Source of the DNA: Ekhidna sp051379705
GTDB taxonomy: Bacteria; Bacteroidota; Bacteroidia; Cytophagales; Cyclobacteriaceae
DNA length: 64,000 nucleotides
NCBI RefSeq assembly: GCF_051379705.1
Contig: NZ_CP179868.1
Span: 3,472,001-3,536,000, forward strand
Reading direction: 5' to 3'
The position numbers were made by a program, and so were the translations under genes. The notes under the pieces are model-generated. The model made no database searches. It was not told the origin of the DNA and was given only the letters and a program-made list of their open reading frames with translations. Below, piece by piece: positions 8,987-15,877 of this stretch (position 1 is its first letter; each line of letters starts with the position of its first letter).

Positions 8987-9024
8987 TAAAAAAATCCCTC
9001 ATTCTAATCTCGAATGAGGGATTT
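8987..9024 (-). terminator. Terminator of the suf operon
   Basis: A perfect 13-bp stem (AAATCCCTCATTC and its complement) with a 7-base loop is followed on the minus strand by a run of T. It lies about 50 bases beyond the last suf-operon gene and ends that transcript. Confidence 0.88.
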
Positions 9025-9075
9025 ATCTTATGAGATTTACATCTGCCTTAAAGACCAAAGATTGCTGTCTGTGAC

Positions 9076-9492
9076 TTAACAGAACTCGGCGTATACCTGC
9101 TCAAGGTGATCAGCGATCATCTCTGCAGACCTTCCTTCGATATGGTGTCTCTCCACCATGTGTGCTAGTTCACCATCTTTGAAAAGGGCTATTGCCGGAG
9201 AAGATGGCGGAAATGGTAAAGTAAACTCGCGTGCTTTTTGTGTGGCTTCAATGTCAAATCCGGCAAATACCGTCGTAAGACTATCAGGTTTCTTGTCTGA
9301 CTTATCTAGAGACAATAAAACACCTGGGCGGCATGTGCCAGCTGCACATCCACAAACAGAGTTGATCACCAATAGTGATGTTCCTTTGTGATCTGTCAAG
9401 TGATTTGTAACCGCCTCAGCAGAAGTCAATTCTTCAAATCCATTCTGAGTAAGTTGAGCTTTCATCGGAGCTACTAATTCCGCAGGGTACAT
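9076..9492 (-). CDS. brxB: Bacilliredoxin, BrxA/BrxB (YphP/YqiW) family
   Basis: The 138-residue length is typical of the family. It begins MYPAELVAPM, the family's usual N-terminus, and carries the CGC active site in VINSVCGCAAGTCRPG plus the conserved ERHHIEGR segment. In Firmicutes these thioredoxin-fold proteins remove bacillithiol from oxidised protein cysteines, and Bacteroidota carry many homologues. Here it is the last gene of the suf operon, 26 bases behind sufT and just before a strong terminator. That suggests a role in protecting or recycling thiols during Fe-S assembly, which is inference from position. Whether this organism makes bacillithiol cannot be seen here. Confidence 0.9.
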   Translation of the reverse strand: MYPAELVAPMKAQLTQNGFEELTSAEAVTNHLTDHKGTSLLVINSVCGCAAGTCRPGVLLSLDKSDKKPDSLTTVFAGFDIEATQKAREFTLPFPPSSPAIALFKDGELAHMVERHHIEGRSAEMIADHLEQVYAEFC

Positions 9493-9518
9493 ATTCGTAT
9501 TGTTTTGTTTTTTACTAA

Positions 9519-9851
9519 TTACATAAAACCAAGTTCCAGCTTCGCTTCTTCGGACATCATGTCCGTAGCGTATGGTGGATCAAAGGTCAATTCTATATTC
9601 ACATCGTTAACACCTTCTACCTCTCGTACGTTCATTTCGATTTCACTCGGAATGCTTTCCGCAGCAGGGCAGGAGGGAGAGGTCAGCGTCATCACGATCT
9701 CCACATTATTGATAGGGAGAATGTTGATTTCATAAATCAATCCCAGCTCATACACATCCACAGGAATCTCCGGGTCATACACACCTTTGATTGCACGAAT
9801 GATGTCCTCCTTTAGAGCCAGGGTATCGTTATTTGTTTTCGTTTCGCTCAT
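9519..9851 (-). CDS. sufT: SufT-like DUF59/MIP18-family Fe-S maturation protein
   Basis: The protein has 110 residues and is a single DUF59 domain: VYDPEIPVDVYELGLIYEI near residues 20-38 and the conserved cysteine in LTSPSCPAAESIP. SufT and PaaD-like proteins help deliver Fe-S clusters to target proteins. The start ATG overlaps the sufE stop by four bases (ATGA), so translation is probably coupled. Placement at the end of sufBCDSE is the classic suf arrangement in Bacteroidota and supports SufT over a stand-alone PaaD. Confidence 0.92.
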   Translation of the reverse strand: MSETKTNNDTLALKEDIIRAIKGVYDPEIPVDVYELGLIYEINILPINNVEIVMTLTSPSCPAAESIPSEIEMNVREVEGVNDVNIELTFDPPYATDMMSEEAKLELGFM

Positions 9852-10279
9852 GATTCTTGTTTAGCCGTTAGTGCTAACGCGTACATTTTCATTTGCTTGA
9901 TCATTGCAGCAAACCCATTAGATCGTTGCGTGCCTATGAATCGATCCATTCCTATTTGCTGTGGAAAATAAATCTCTGCGTTCATAACGCTTTGAGGTGG
10001 CGATTGATTCAATGTGCGAACCAACAAACTTACCAAACCTTTAGTAATGGCGGTATTGGAGTCTGCTTTGAACTGGATGCGATCATTGTCCAGCTCAGCT
10101 GTCATCCATACTTTGGATTGGCAGCCTTTCACAATGTTATCTTCGATTCGGGCTTCTTCAGGAAGTTCGGCGAGTTCAGCGCCAAGCTCCATGATGTAAT
10201 CCAATGTCATTTCCATATCGCCATCCAGCATGGCGAACTCTTCTATGATTTCCTCCTGACGTTTCTTAATTAAGTCCAT
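9848..10279 (-). CDS. sufE: SufE sulfur acceptor protein
   Basis: The 143-residue protein is of standard length for SufE/CsdE. The sulfur-accepting cysteine is in IVKGCQSKVWM at about residue 50. SufE takes persulfide sulfur from SufS and passes it to the SufBCD scaffold. The gene overlaps sufS by one base upstream and sufT by four bases downstream, indicating one translationally coupled operon. The C-terminal part (FAAMIKQMKMYA) matches the family's helical end. Confidence 0.95.
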   Translation of the reverse strand: MDLIKKRQEEIIEEFAMLDGDMEMTLDYIMELGAELAELPEEARIEDNIVKGCQSKVWMTAELDNDRIQFKADSNTAITKGLVSLLVRTLNQSPPQSVMNAEIYFPQQIGMDRFIGTQRSNGFAAMIKQMKMYALALTAKQES

Positions 10280-11517
10280 TAGTTGAATCGTTCAACAATT
10301 TTCTGCAAAGATTCACAGAAAACATCAATTTCTTCTTTGGTGTTGTAAACCGCAAATGAGGCACGCACAGTTCCATCTATTTCCAGAAAGTCCATTAGTG
10401 GCTGGGTACAGTGGTGTCCTGTCCGTACTGCGATTCCTTTTACGTCCAGTAGTTGCCCCAGATCGTAAGGGTGGACATTGCTAACCAGAAAAGAAATCAC
10501 ACTGGCCTTGTCTTCGGCTGTCCCAATAGGAGTGAATCCCGGTATTTTGTTGAGCTTGGCATTAGCATATTCCAGCAGTTCATGCTCGTATGCCTGGATG
10601 TTTTCATGTCCAATCTCATCAATGAAATCCATTGCGTATTTGAATGCGATGACTTCACCAATGTTTGGTGTGCCTGCCTCAAACTTATATGGAATATCAT
10701 TGAAGGTAGTACCATTGAATGACACGTCTTTGATCATCTCTCCACCACCCTGATACGGAGGCATGGTTTCTAAAATATCTCTTCTCCCATAAAGGACTCC
10801 AACACCTGTGGGACCATACATTTTATGGCTTGACAATGCAAGGAAATCACAATTCATATCCTGCACATCAATTTTAATATGAGGGGCGGCTTGTGCTGCA
10901 TCTATCATTGTGGTTACACCTTGATCGATGGCCAGTGAAATCATTTCCTTCACCGGATTGATGGTACCTAATGAATTGGAAACATAGTTTACTGCTACCA
11001 ATTTGGTTTTTGAGCTGAGCAGTTTTTTGTATTCCTCAATCCGGATTTCACCCTTGTCATTGATAGGAATCACCTTGATGATTGCTCCAGTGCGTTCGGC
11101 GGCTAGTTGCCATGGAACAATGTTGGAGTGGTGCTCCAATTGAGAGATGAGAATTTCATCTCCTTTTTGAAGATACTTTGAGCCCCATGACTGAGCTACC
11201 AGATTGATACTTTCAGTGGTTCCTTTGGTAAAGATGATCTCATCAGCTTCCGCTGAATTAATGAATTTGTGTACACGCTCACGGGTAGCTTCAAATTTTT
11301 TGGTGGAACGCTCAGCTAGTGTATGAATGCCTCTGTGAATGTTGGCGTGATCTTTTTCGTAAAACTGAATCAATGCATCTACCACGCTTTTGGCGGTTTG
11401 TGATGAAGCTGCGTTATCGAAATAGATAAGCGGCTTACCATTTACCTCTTGGTTCAGAATGGGAAATTCCCCCCTGATTTTCTCAATATCTAATATGGTG
11501 GTAGTTGTGGATGACAT
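10279..11517 (-). CDS. sufS: SufS cysteine desulfurase (class V aminotransferase fold)
   Basis: The protein has 412 residues. PLP is bound by the lysine in LSSHKMYGPTGVG (about residue 230), and the catalytic cysteine is in RTGHHCTQPLMD near residue 368, in the short-loop form typical of group II (SufS) desulfurases that need SufE. ITFDNAAS-type and GTTESINLVA motifs are also present. The enzyme turns L-cysteine into alanine and an enzyme persulfide. It overlaps sufD and sufE by one base each and is part of the suf operon. Confidence 0.97.
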   Translation of the reverse strand: MSSTTTTILDIEKIRGEFPILNQEVNGKPLIYFDNAASSQTAKSVVDALIQFYEKDHANIHRGIHTLAERSTKKFEATRERVHKFINSAEADEIIFTKGTTESINLVAQSWGSKYLQKGDEILISQLEHHSNIVPWQLAAERTGAIIKVIPINDKGEIRIEEYKKLLSSKTKLVAVNYVSNSLGTINPVKEMISLAIDQGVTTMIDAAQAAPHIKIDVQDMNCDFLALSSHKMYGPTGVGVLYGRRDILETMPPYQGGGEMIKDVSFNGTTFNDIPYKFEAGTPNIGEVIAFKYAMDFIDEIGHENIQAYEHELLEYANAKLNKIPGFTPIGTAEDKASVISFLVSNVHPYDLGQLLDVKGIAVRTGHHCTQPLMDFLEIDGTVRASFAVYNTKEEIDVFCESLQKIVERFN

Positions 11518-12698
11518 TACATCAATTTTTGATCAATCAATCCTTGAATTTCTTCTCTTACAGATTCAATCTTTACGTGCTCCATTGTTTCCATTGCAAA
11601 CGCATTCAAGATCATGGCTTTGGCATTTTTCTCATTGATGCCTCTGGCTCTTAGATAGAAGATGGCGTCTTCATCCAGCTGACCTGATGTGCAACCGTGT
11701 GAGCATTTCACATCGTCTGCCCAAATCTCTAGTTGAGGTTTAGTATGCAGAGTCGCATCTTCTGAAAGCAGAATATTGTTGTTAGACTGGAATGCATTGG
11801 TTTTTTGAGCATCCTGTCTTACATAGATTTTACCGTTAAAAATTCCAGTAGATTTTTCATCCAGAATGCCTTTGTAAAGCTCATTGCTATACGAATTTGG
11901 CATTTTATGATCCACAGAGGTGTTGTTGTCTACGTGCGATTTCTTATCCAAAAGGAAAAGGCCGTACATATGTCCTTCGCAGTTCTCACCTTCCAGATTG
12001 ATTGTCAGGTTATTTCTGACCATAGCTCCTTCAAATGAGAAGGTGTTGTTGTAGAAATGTGAATCACGTGAAACACTTGCTACTACCGTCTCATGGCTGA
12101 ACGTTTCAGTATGGTAGTTCTGTACTTTGGTGTGATAACCAAATGCATTTTTACCAACCGTGAATTCGATGTATGAATTGGTGAAGGTATTGGTGCCTTG
12201 AGGTGTGATGAGTTTCTCCACCACCCTGAACGTGTGTCCGTCTTTTACATTGATCCTGATTCGTGGGTTGGAGATTCCGTTGGAATTGAAGTGGTAAATG
12301 AATACCGGTTCTTCATAGCCCGATTCAATCATCACCTCCTCACCGGCATAGGCCGTATTCAATAGGCTGAATGGATCGTGCTTTCCCTCAGTAACTTCTC
12401 CAACCGACAGCTTTAGCTTATCTGAAATTTTGGAGTCTTCTTTTGAAAGAAAGCCATTGATAAAGATTAAGTGACTTCCGTTTTCCTTGTAAAGCTTGCT
12501 TTTGTCAACACTACCTTCACTTTTCGTCTCGAAAGAAACTTGCTTCTCCAGCATGGAAGTGATGGGAGTGAATTTGTAAGCTTCTGATTTTTTGTGTGGT
12601 AAACCAATCTCGCTTAGCATCTTCAACGCGTCTTTCTGTGCCTGATTGCCATGAAATGCGTCAGTAAGGCTTTTTAGAAGTGTTGAATCAATCATCAT
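11517..12698 (-). CDS. sufD: SufD, Fe-S assembly scaffold subunit
   Basis: The protein has 393 residues. The C-terminal beta-helix carries DDVKCSHGCTSGQLDEDAIFY, containing the histidine that in the E. coli protein lines the SufB-SufD interface where the cluster forms, followed by the helical end found in both SufB and SufD. SufD pairs with SufB and with two SufC ATPases. The gene overlaps sufC by four bases (start ATGATG) and sufS by one base. It is shorter than SufB and lacks the SufB N-terminal domain, which separates the two paralogues. Confidence 0.95.
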   Translation of the reverse strand: MMIDSTLLKSLTDAFHGNQAQKDALKMLSEIGLPHKKSEAYKFTPITSMLEKQVSFETKSEGSVDKSKLYKENGSHLIFINGFLSKEDSKISDKLKLSVGEVTEGKHDPFSLLNTAYAGEEVMIESGYEEPVFIYHFNSNGISNPRIRINVKDGHTFRVVEKLITPQGTNTFTNSYIEFTVGKNAFGYHTKVQNYHTETFSHETVVASVSRDSHFYNNTFSFEGAMVRNNLTINLEGENCEGHMYGLFLLDKKSHVDNNTSVDHKMPNSYSNELYKGILDEKSTGIFNGKIYVRQDAQKTNAFQSNNNILLSEDATLHTKPQLEIWADDVKCSHGCTSGQLDEDAIFYLRARGINEKNAKAMILNAFAMETMEHVKIESVREEIQGLIDQKLM

Positions 12699-13450
12699 AC
12701 GGCAGCTACTTCTTCTTTGATCCAGTCGTATCCTTTTTCCTCCAGTTCCAGTGCCAGGCTTTTGTCTCCTGACTTTACGATTCTGCCTTTGTAAAGTACA
12801 TGCACATAATCAGGAACAATGTAATCCAGCAACCGCTGATAGTGCGTCACTACGATCGTAGCTGTCTTATCAGTTTTTAACGTATTCACTCCATCGGCAA
12901 CAATTTTCAATGCATCGATATCCAAACCTGAATCGGTCTCATCAAGGATTGAAAGCTTTGGCTCTAACATCGCCATCTGGAAGATTTCGTTTCGTTTTTT
13001 CTCTCCGCCTGAGAAGCCTTCATTTAGTGAGCGACTTAGCAATGCCTGATCGATATCCACAAGCTTCATTTTCTCTTTCATCAGCTTCAGGAAGTTTACT
13101 GCATCCAGTGCTTTTTCACCTCGAGCTTCTCTGACCTGATTGATGGCTGTTTTTAGGAAGTTGGTTGTGGAAACTCCAGGAATTTCTACAGGATATTGAA
13201 ACGCAAGGAAAATGCCTTTTTGAGCTCGTTCTTCAGGACTCAATTCAAGTAAGTCCTCATTTTCGAATGTTACAGAACCTCCGGTAACATCGTAATCTTC
13301 TCTTCCTGCTAGTACAGAGGCCAAGGTGCTTTTACCAGAGCCATTTGGCCCCATGATTGCATGCACTTCGCCAGCTTTCACTTCAAGGTCAATACCCTTT
13401 AATATTTCCTTGTCCTCGATAGAGGCTTGTAAATTTTTAATTGAAATCAT
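12695..13450 (-). CDS. sufC: SufC, ATPase of the SufBCD complex
   Basis: The ABC ATPase has 251 residues from the ATG at 13450, chosen because homologues begin with MISIKNLQ-like sequence; a frame-open start 27 bases upstream would overlap sufB. Walker A is GPNGSGKST, the signature is FSGGEKKR, Walker B is LSILDETDSGLD, and the switch histidine is in VVTHYQR. It drives the conformational change that exposes the SufB/SufD assembly site. The gap to sufB is 16 bases. Confidence 0.96.
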   Translation of the reverse strand: MISIKNLQASIEDKEILKGIDLEVKAGEVHAIMGPNGSGKSTLASVLAGREDYDVTGGSVTFENEDLLELSPEERAQKGIFLAFQYPVEIPGVSTTNFLKTAINQVREARGEKALDAVNFLKLMKEKMKLVDIDQALLSRSLNEGFSGGEKKRNEIFQMAMLEPKLSILDETDSGLDIDALKIVADGVNTLKTDKTATIVVTHYQRLLDYIVPDYVHVLYKGRIVKSGDKSLALELEEKGYDWIKEEVAAV

Positions 13451-13466
13451 ACGTTTATTGAGTTGA

Positions 13467-14912
13467 TTATCCAACACTACCCTCCAGGGTCAATGCCAAT
13501 AGTTTTTGTGCTTCTACTGCAAACTCCATCGGGAGTTTGTTCATTACTTCTTTTGCAAAGCCATTCACGATGAGGGCTACTGCTGTTTCTTCATCTATTC
13601 CTCTTTGCTGGCAGTAGAAGATTTGATCTTCACCAATCTTAGAGGTAGTCGCTTCATGCTCAACCTGAGCTGTTTTATTTTTTATGTCTATGTATGGGAA
13701 TGTGTGTGCTCCACATTTATCTCCCATCAGCAGCGAGTCACATTGGGAGAAATTACGTGCACCTTCCGCACGTTTTGTTACTTCTACTTGTCCTCGGTAG
13801 CTGTTTTGTGATTTACCTGCTGAGATACCCTTCGACACAATTCGTGATCGGGTATTTTTTCCTAGGTGGACCATTTTGGTTCCAGTATCCGCCTGCTGAT
13901 AATTGTTTGTTACTGCAACAGAGTAGAATTCACCAACAGAATTGTCTCCTTTCAGAATACATGATGGATATTTCCAGGTTACTGCCGAACCGGTTTCTAC
14001 TTGTGTCCAGGATATTTTAGCATGATCGCCAGAGCAAATACCTCGTTTGGTTACGAAGTTGTAGATTCCACCCTTGCCGTTTTTATCGCCAGGGTACCAG
14101 TTTTGTACCGTCGAGTATTTTACCTCGGCATTCTTGGCCGCATAGATTTCTACTACCGCCGCATGTAGCTGGTTTTCATCTCGTTGAGGAGCGGTGCAGC
14201 CTTCCAGGTAGCTCACGTAGCTATCGTCATCCGCAACAATAAGTGTTCTTTCAAACTGTCCTGTATTCGCTGCATTGATTCTAAAATAAGTAGAGAGCTC
14301 CATAGGGCATCTTACACCTTTTGGAATATAGCAGAAAGATCCATCCGAGAAAACTGCTGAGTTAAGTGCTGCAAAATAGTTGTCATTTGCAGGAACAACT
14401 GAACCCAGGTATTTCTTGATTAAATCAGGATGTTCTTGAACTGCTTCACTGAATGAGCAGAAGATCACCCCCAATTCTGATAATTTATCTTTGAAAGTTG
14501 TTGCTACGGATACAGAGTCAATAACTGCATCTACAGCGACTCCTGTTAGTCTTTTTTGCTCTTGTAAGGAGATTCCTAAACGCTCGAAGGTTTTGAGCAA
14601 TTCCGGATCTACTTCATCAAGGCTTTGAGGCTTCTTGTCTTGCTTAGGCGCTGAGTAATATCTAATGGACTGGTAATCAATCTTTGGGTAATTGATATTT
14701 GCCCAACTAGGCTCTTTCATTTGTTTCCACTGATCGAAGGCTTTTAGACGCCAATCAAGCAACCATTGAGGCTCTTCTTTTTTAGCAGAAATGAAACGAA
14801 CAATGTCTTCATTAATACCTAATGGAGCTTCATCTGCTTCGAAATCTACAGACCAGCCATGTTCGTATTCTTTGGAGGTAAATTCTTCTAATATTTGATC
14901 GTCAGTGCTCAT
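13467..14912 (-). CDS. sufB: SufB, Fe-S assembly scaffold subunit
   Basis: The protein has 481 residues, the full length of the family. The beta-helix domain includes FCYIPKGVRCPMELSTYFR and YLEGCTAP. The C-terminal part has SQCDSLLMGDKCGAHTFPY, the cysteine-containing region where the nascent cluster is assembled. It is the first gene of the suf operon, 25 bases downstream of a TACCTTTG -7 box and behind an inverted repeat, so this gene sets the operon's regulation. Overlap and short spacing of all following genes indicate one transcript of about 5.9 kb. Confidence 0.97.
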   Translation of the reverse strand: MSTDDQILEEFTSKEYEHGWSVDFEADEAPLGINEDIVRFISAKKEEPQWLLDWRLKAFDQWKQMKEPSWANINYPKIDYQSIRYYSAPKQDKKPQSLDEVDPELLKTFERLGISLQEQKRLTGVAVDAVIDSVSVATTFKDKLSELGVIFCSFSEAVQEHPDLIKKYLGSVVPANDNYFAALNSAVFSDGSFCYIPKGVRCPMELSTYFRINAANTGQFERTLIVADDDSYVSYLEGCTAPQRDENQLHAAVVEIYAAKNAEVKYSTVQNWYPGDKNGKGGIYNFVTKRGICSGDHAKISWTQVETGSAVTWKYPSCILKGDNSVGEFYSVAVTNNYQQADTGTKMVHLGKNTRSRIVSKGISAGKSQNSYRGQVEVTKRAEGARNFSQCDSLLMGDKCGAHTFPYIDIKNKTAQVEHEATTSKIGEDQIFYCQQRGIDEETAVALIVNGFAKEVMNKLPMEFAVEAQKLLALTLEGSVG

Positions 14913-14936
14913 CTAAAAAAACTTCGTTTCGGAGTG

Positions 14937-14944
14937 CAAAGGTA
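14937..14944 (-). promoter_or_regulatory. -7 box of the suf operon promoter
   Basis: On the minus strand the bases read TACCTTTG, a full match to the Bacteroidota -7 consensus TAnnTTTG, 25 bases before the sufB ATG. No clear TTG at -33 was found, which is common for regulated promoters in this phylum. Confidence 0.6.
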
Positions 14945-14947
14945 CAC

Positions 14948-14972
14948 CTTATTTATAGTAATTCTAAATAAG
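14948..14972. promoter_or_regulatory. Operator-like inverted repeat before the suf operon
   Basis: Two perfect 8-base arms, CTTATTTA and TAAATAAG, are separated by nine bases and end four bases upstream of the -7 box. The size and position suit a dimeric repressor or activator such as an Rrf2/IscR- or Fur-type regulator of Fe-S genes. Which protein binds is not visible from the sequence. Confidence 0.5.
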
Positions 14973-15013
14973 AACAAGGAACTTGGAAGAAGGTTCAGAA
15001 CAAGAGGCTTTTT

Positions 15014-15475
15014 CTAAAAAACAAGGTGTTTATTCACGCTCTCTTCAAGTGAAATGAAGGTTTCTGTACTTTCTATACCATCTACTTTCTGGATTTTATC
15101 ATGAAGAACATCTCTTAGATGAGAAGTCCCCTTGCAATAGATTTTACAGAAGATATTGTAATTACCTGTGGTGTACCTGATCGTGGCGATTTCAGGGATT
15201 TCTTTGAGCTCAGAAACGACTCTATCGTATAGTGAACTTTTCTCAAGATAGATTCCCAGAAAGCAGGTAATGTCATATCCAAGTTTTTCGTAATCTATTT
15301 TTAAAGTAGTGCCTTTCACGATCCCCATTTCTTCTAGTTTTTTCATTCTTACATGCACAGTTCCACCAGAGACAAATACTTTTTTAGCTACTTCAGTGTA
15401 AGGCATCTTAGCATCTTCTGAAAGAATGTTTAGGATTTTCAAATCCACATTATCAATCTCATAATTTTTGCTCAT
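15014..15475 (-). CDS. Lrp/AsnC family transcriptional regulator
   Basis: The protein has 153 residues. The N-terminal winged helix (about 8-60) reads DLKILNILSEDAKMPYTEVAK and VHVRMKKLEEMGIVKG. The C-terminal RAM ligand domain has IRYTTGNYNIFCKIYC and ends SLEESVNKHLVF. Such proteins sense amino acids as octamers and regulate transport and metabolism. It follows the suf promoter region upstream on the same strand with about 70 bases between its stop and that promoter, so it is a separate unit. Its target is unknown; the suf operon next to it is a possible but unproven candidate. Confidence 0.92.
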   Translation of the reverse strand: MSKNYEIDNVDLKILNILSEDAKMPYTEVAKKVFVSGGTVHVRMKKLEEMGIVKGTTLKIDYEKLGYDITCFLGIYLEKSSLYDRVVSELKEIPEIATIRYTTGNYNIFCKIYCKGTSHLRDVLHDKIQKVDGIESTETFISLEESVNKHLVF

Positions 15476-15583
15476 ATATCATTGCTTATTTTTGAAAATT
15501 TCAATTTATAACGTTTTAAATTGAATAATATGTATTTATTAATGTAATATATTGAAATATTTTCAGTAAAAGAGGTGATATAC

Positions 15584-15591
15584 TACATTTG
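15584..15591 (+). promoter_or_regulatory. -7 box for the tRNA-like gene
   Basis: TACATTTG matches the Bacteroidota consensus TAnnTTTG exactly and ends 15 bases before the predicted first base of the tRNA acceptor stem, the right distance for a short 5' leader. Confidence 0.6.
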
Positions 15592-15606
15592 AATTATCAA
15601 ACACAC

Positions 15607-15753
15607 TGTAGAGTGGTGAAATTGGCAGACATGCCCTCCTCTCTCGGGGGTGGAGATAAGGGATAAATCCCGGTAAGTTCTCTCTCGATCTTGAATCGGG
15701 AGAGAACGTCTGGGGCTAACTGCTCCGTGAAGGTTCGAATCCTTCCTCTACAG
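15607..15753 (+). tRNA. tRNA-Leu-like gene with a 60-base insertion before the variable arm
   Basis: Acceptor arms TGTAGAG (15607-15613) and CTCTACA (15746-15752) pair perfectly. The D arm (GTGAAATTGGCAGACAT) is that of leucine tRNAs. The T arm is GAAGG-TTCGAAT-CCTTC. A class II variable arm GGGGC-TAACT-GCTCC lies at 15712-15726. Between D arm and variable arm, CCCTC-CTCTCTC-GGGGG (15634-15650) forms a five-pair anticodon-like arm, but its loop would give anticodon CTC with a T at position 37, neither expected for leucine. The next 60 bases (15651-15710) are extra: a GGGA/TCCC tetraloop hairpin and a 13-pair hairpin at 15677-15707. The base after the acceptor is G, not the leucine A73, and no CCA is encoded. 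It is clearly tRNA-derived; whether it works in translation is open. Confidence 0.65.
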
Positions 15754-15776
15754 CTTTGGGTTAATGTTGTTTATTT

Positions 15777-15807
15777 AGGTCTTGGTAGGGGTGCCAAGGC
15801 CTTTTTT
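15777..15807 (+). terminator. Terminator behind the tRNA-like gene
   Basis: A nine-pair stem (AGGTCTTGG/CCAAGGCCT) with an eight-base loop is followed by six T. It closes the tRNA-like gene as a unit of about 200 bases and separates it from fadD. Confidence 0.82.
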
Positions 15808-15877
15808 ATGTCCTTTTTCTTTTACAGTAATGCGCATACCTTATCTTTAACAGCTTTTAAAAACAACAAGTCCGAAT

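Noticed and set aside
8987..9024. CRISPR-like repeat
   Set aside because: A single hairpin with a T run directly behind an operon; it is a terminator.
15607..15753. Group I intron in the tRNA-like gene
   Set aside because: The extra sequence is 60 bases, far too short for a group I intron, and lies outside the anticodon loop, which already has seven bases.
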